64,000 nucleotides of DNA from an uncultured Acidimicrobiales bacterium. GTDB taxonomy: Bacteria > Actinomycetota > Acidimicrobiia > Acidimicrobiales > SHLQ01. Position numbers and translations under genes: made by a program. Where the stretch lies: NCBI GenBank assembly GCA_938023735.1, contig CALJDK010000025.1, positions 97,057 to 161,056 on the forward strand, in the 5' to 3' direction. This document shows positions 62,243-64,000 of this stretch, piece after piece. The notes beneath the pieces were generated by a model. It searched no databases. It saw nothing but the letters and a program-made list of their open reading frames with translations, and was not told the DNA's origin. Every line of letters begins with the position of its first letter. Position 1 is the first letter of the stretch.

Positions 62243-64000
62243 CTAGCTGGGTTTGGGAATCATCGCTGGCCAGCTGCCAATGATGCCGTCGGATTCCAGC
62301 TGGGTGATCTGGCTGGCGGTTCGGCCTAACGACTCGAGCACGTCATGGTTGTTTTGACCGAGGGTCGGTGCTGGTCCGCCCAGGTCGAGGTGGTTGCCGT
62401 TTACTTGCCAGGGGTAGCTCGGGTAGGGGGTCCAGCCGGTCACGGGATGTTCGAACCATTGCAGAAAGCTGCGGAAGGTATCCTGGGGCGACCGGCCGGT
62501 GTCGTTGAAGTGCATGCATGGCCCAGCGGGTATTCCGGCACGCCACAACGCCGACGCCGCAGCCGTGGCTGACCGGCTGGCGGCCCAAGACTTCAGCGCG
62601 TTGAGATCGTTGCCACCGGCGATGGTGGCCAGTGCGGCAAGGTGGTCGTCGGTTGTGCAGCTGACCGCAAGCCAGGTGTCGGGTTCGATGCACTCGGCGA
62701 GGCCCTGCACCTTGGCCGTCGGGCCTTGATTTCCCTGGCGCGACAGCACCTCTCCGAACGCCGAGTACTCGATGACCTGCTCTGCGGCAGCTTGCAGTGC
62801 GCCTTCGATTAACGGCACCTCCACAAGTTGGCCGACGCCAAGGCGTTCGCGGTCGGCCAGCGCCATGATGGCGGCGGTTGCCGCGTGCATGCCGGCCAGG
62901 GTGTCCACGGGTCCGCGGGGCACCGTAGGGCTTCCATCGGACCAGCCGGTGCGGTTGGCCAGACCGCTGACCTGCTCCATGTTCATGGCGAACCCAACCC
63001 GATCACGCCAGGGCCCCTTCGTGCCGTAGGCCGGCACCCGCAGGAAAATGGTCTGGTCGTTCGCAGCGCTAATGGCATCCCAGGTAAGCCCCCAGGATTC
63101 GGTGACCCGCGGGCTGAAGTTCTCGATCACAATGTCGGCGTCGCTGATGAGATCGAAGGTGAGTTCGAGCCCGCGCTCATCGGACAAGTCGATGGCAAGA
63201 ACTCGTTTGCCGGCGTTGGCGCCGTGATACACCGGCGACCACTCCCAAAGCTCCTCATGCATAGGGATCGGCAGGCCGCTGGCCCAACGCATGCCGTCGA
63301 GGCGAGTGTGCCCTTCTACCTTGATCACGTCGGCGCCGAGCACCCGCAGCAGATTGGTGGCGACGGGGCCCGCCCAAAAGGCAGACAGGTCGACGACCTT
63401 GATGCCGGCGAGTGGTTGATCGGTGCTCGAGCGCAGTACGGGTGGAGAGAGAGTGGATTCGACCGTCGAGGCTGCTTCAGCAAGAGTTGGCGCGGGGCGA
63501 AGCGGAGCAAGCTCGGATGCCGAGAACTGGAATGGCGACCGAGGTTGCACAAATCCGTGCGGGTTCTCGACAAACACCTTCTGATCGACGAATTGGTCGA
63601 AGCTGGTGATCTTGTCGCCGACACCGATTGGTCCGGCCGGAATACGAAACGACGTAGCGAGCTCGACGAGCTCGTCGACCGTGTGTTCGGACGTGAACGC
63701 TCGAATTCGCTCCCACACCTCGTAGCGATGTTCCATTCGGCCATGGAATTTCGCTAGGCGAGGATCGTCGGCCCACTCTGGGGCTCCGACCATGTGGCAG
63801 AAGTCCTGCCACTGCTGAGCGGTCATCGCGCAGAACCCGACCATCCCATCCTTTGCGGGCTCGATCGAGGGGATCTCGATCTGGCGGGTCGGACGCATGT
63901 CGGGAGCGAATGAATCGAAGATCGGCCGATAGGTCTGGAACGCCAGCATCATCGCCTCGATCTGCGAACAGTCGACGTGAGCGCCGACGCCAGAGTCGGC
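62243..64000 (-). CDS. Tandem CaiB/BaiF-family (family III) CoA-transferase, cut by window end
   Basis: The frame stays open to the right edge, reading AxSGVGAHVDCSQIEAMMLAF before an internal Met at 63952, so the start lies beyond 64000. The visible 585 or so residues contain the end of one CaiB domain and then a second full one. The second begins LAGIKVVDLSAFWAGPVATNLLRVLGADVIKVEG and has TLAGMHAATAAIMAL near the conserved Asp region (PVDTLAG). Such two-module proteins transfer CoA between carboxylates in degradation pathways. The donor and acceptor are unknown. Confidence 0.88.
   Translation of the reverse strand, partial: ADSGVGAHVDCSQIEAMMLAFQTYRPIFDSFAPDMRPTRQIEIPSIEPAKDGMVGFCAMTAQQWQDFCHMVGAPEWADDPRLAKFHGRMEHRYEVWERIRAFTSEHTVDELVELATSFRIPAGPIGVGDKITSFDQFVDQKVFVENPHGFVQPRSPFQFSASELAPLRPAPTLAEAASTVESTLSPPVLRSSTDQPLAGIKVVDLSAFWAGPVATNLLRVLGADVIKVEGHTRLDGMRWASGLPIPMHEELWEWSPVYHGANAGKRVLAIDLSDERGLELTFDLISDADIVIENFSPRVTESWGLTWDAISAANDQTIFLRVPAYGTKGPWRDRVGFAMNMEQVSGLANRTGWSDGSPTVPRGPVDTLAGMHAATAAIMALADRERLGVGQLVEVPLIEGALQAAAEQVIEYSAFGEVLSRQGNQGPTAKVQGLAECIEPDTWLAVSCTTDDHLAALATIAGGNDLNALKSWAASRSATAAASALWRAGIPAGPCMHFNDTGRSPQDTFRSFLQWFEHPVTGWTPYPSYPWQVNGNHLDLGGPAPTLGQNNHDVLESLGRTASQITQLESDGIIGSWPAMIPKPS

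Noticed and set aside
1-64000. tRNA or rRNA genes
   Set aside because: I found no T-loop/anticodon arrangement or ribosomal sequence on either strand; a covariance search would be decisive.

Overview
The window is high-GC, gene-dense actinobacterial chromosome. It holds a complete Pup-proteasome locus (ARC/Mpa ATPase, Dop, Pup, PrcB, PrcA, PafA, PafB, PafC), a fused F420-precursor synthase (CofGH/FbiC), TatA/TatC with a HelY-type helicase, an actinobacterial holin-like protein and a DUF222-HNH protein. Gene content and the Asp/Glu-rich small proteins suggest the class Acidimicrobiia (Ilumatobacter-like), but that rank is inferred from gene content only. I found no rRNA, tRNA, CRISPR array, integrase or insertion sequence.

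Layout. 1-16 kb: the end of a rhodanese, RNase D, a LOG-family protein, an HxlR regulator translationally coupled to CofGH, the pentose-phosphate pair transketolase/transaldolase with a FIST-domain gene, a PBP4-type carboxypeptidase, a LON-domain protein, a three-gene membrane cassette and tRNA m1A methyltransferase TrmI. 16-28 kb: a lipoprotein protease, a ferredoxin, the proteasome locus and a signal peptidase with a long N-terminal extension. 28-41 kb: GDPD, TatA-TatC-helicase, a duplicated ThyX-like protein, a LysM protein, acidic and basic low-complexity proteins, GNAT, Nudix and an RG-repeat protein. 41-46 kb: an ECF-like sigma factor coupled to a large SH3/Gmad2-like membrane protein, facing a zinc-ribbon beta-propeller-like protein and a MOSC protein. 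46-64 kb: catabolic genes (FAD monooxygenase, FadB-like fusion, SDRs, P450, split-barrel FMN/F420-type proteins, crotonase, CaiB/BaiF CoA-transferase) with a MocR regulator divergent from a pyridoxamine-oxidase-like gene.

How the genes fit together. Pup ends in Gln, so Dop must deamidate it before PafA ligates it to substrates, which ARC then feeds to PrcAB. PafB and PafC are the WYL pair known for DNA-damage transcription control. CofGH supplies Fo for F420, which may serve some of the split-barrel proteins. The 46-64 kb genes look like degradation of a hydrophobic or alicyclic compound through oxygenation, dehydrogenation and CoA-thioester beta-oxidation.

The most unusual signal is a 92-bp dispersed element (1823-1914 and 50488-50579, 89 of 92 bases identical) with two hairpin arms. 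One copy overlaps the 3' end of a minus-strand gene and the other a plus-strand acetyltransferase gene, so opposite strands of the same element encode the C-termini of two unrelated proteins. A second theme is a palindromic word family (GTGTC-W-GACAC and GGTGCC-W-GG) near gene ends.
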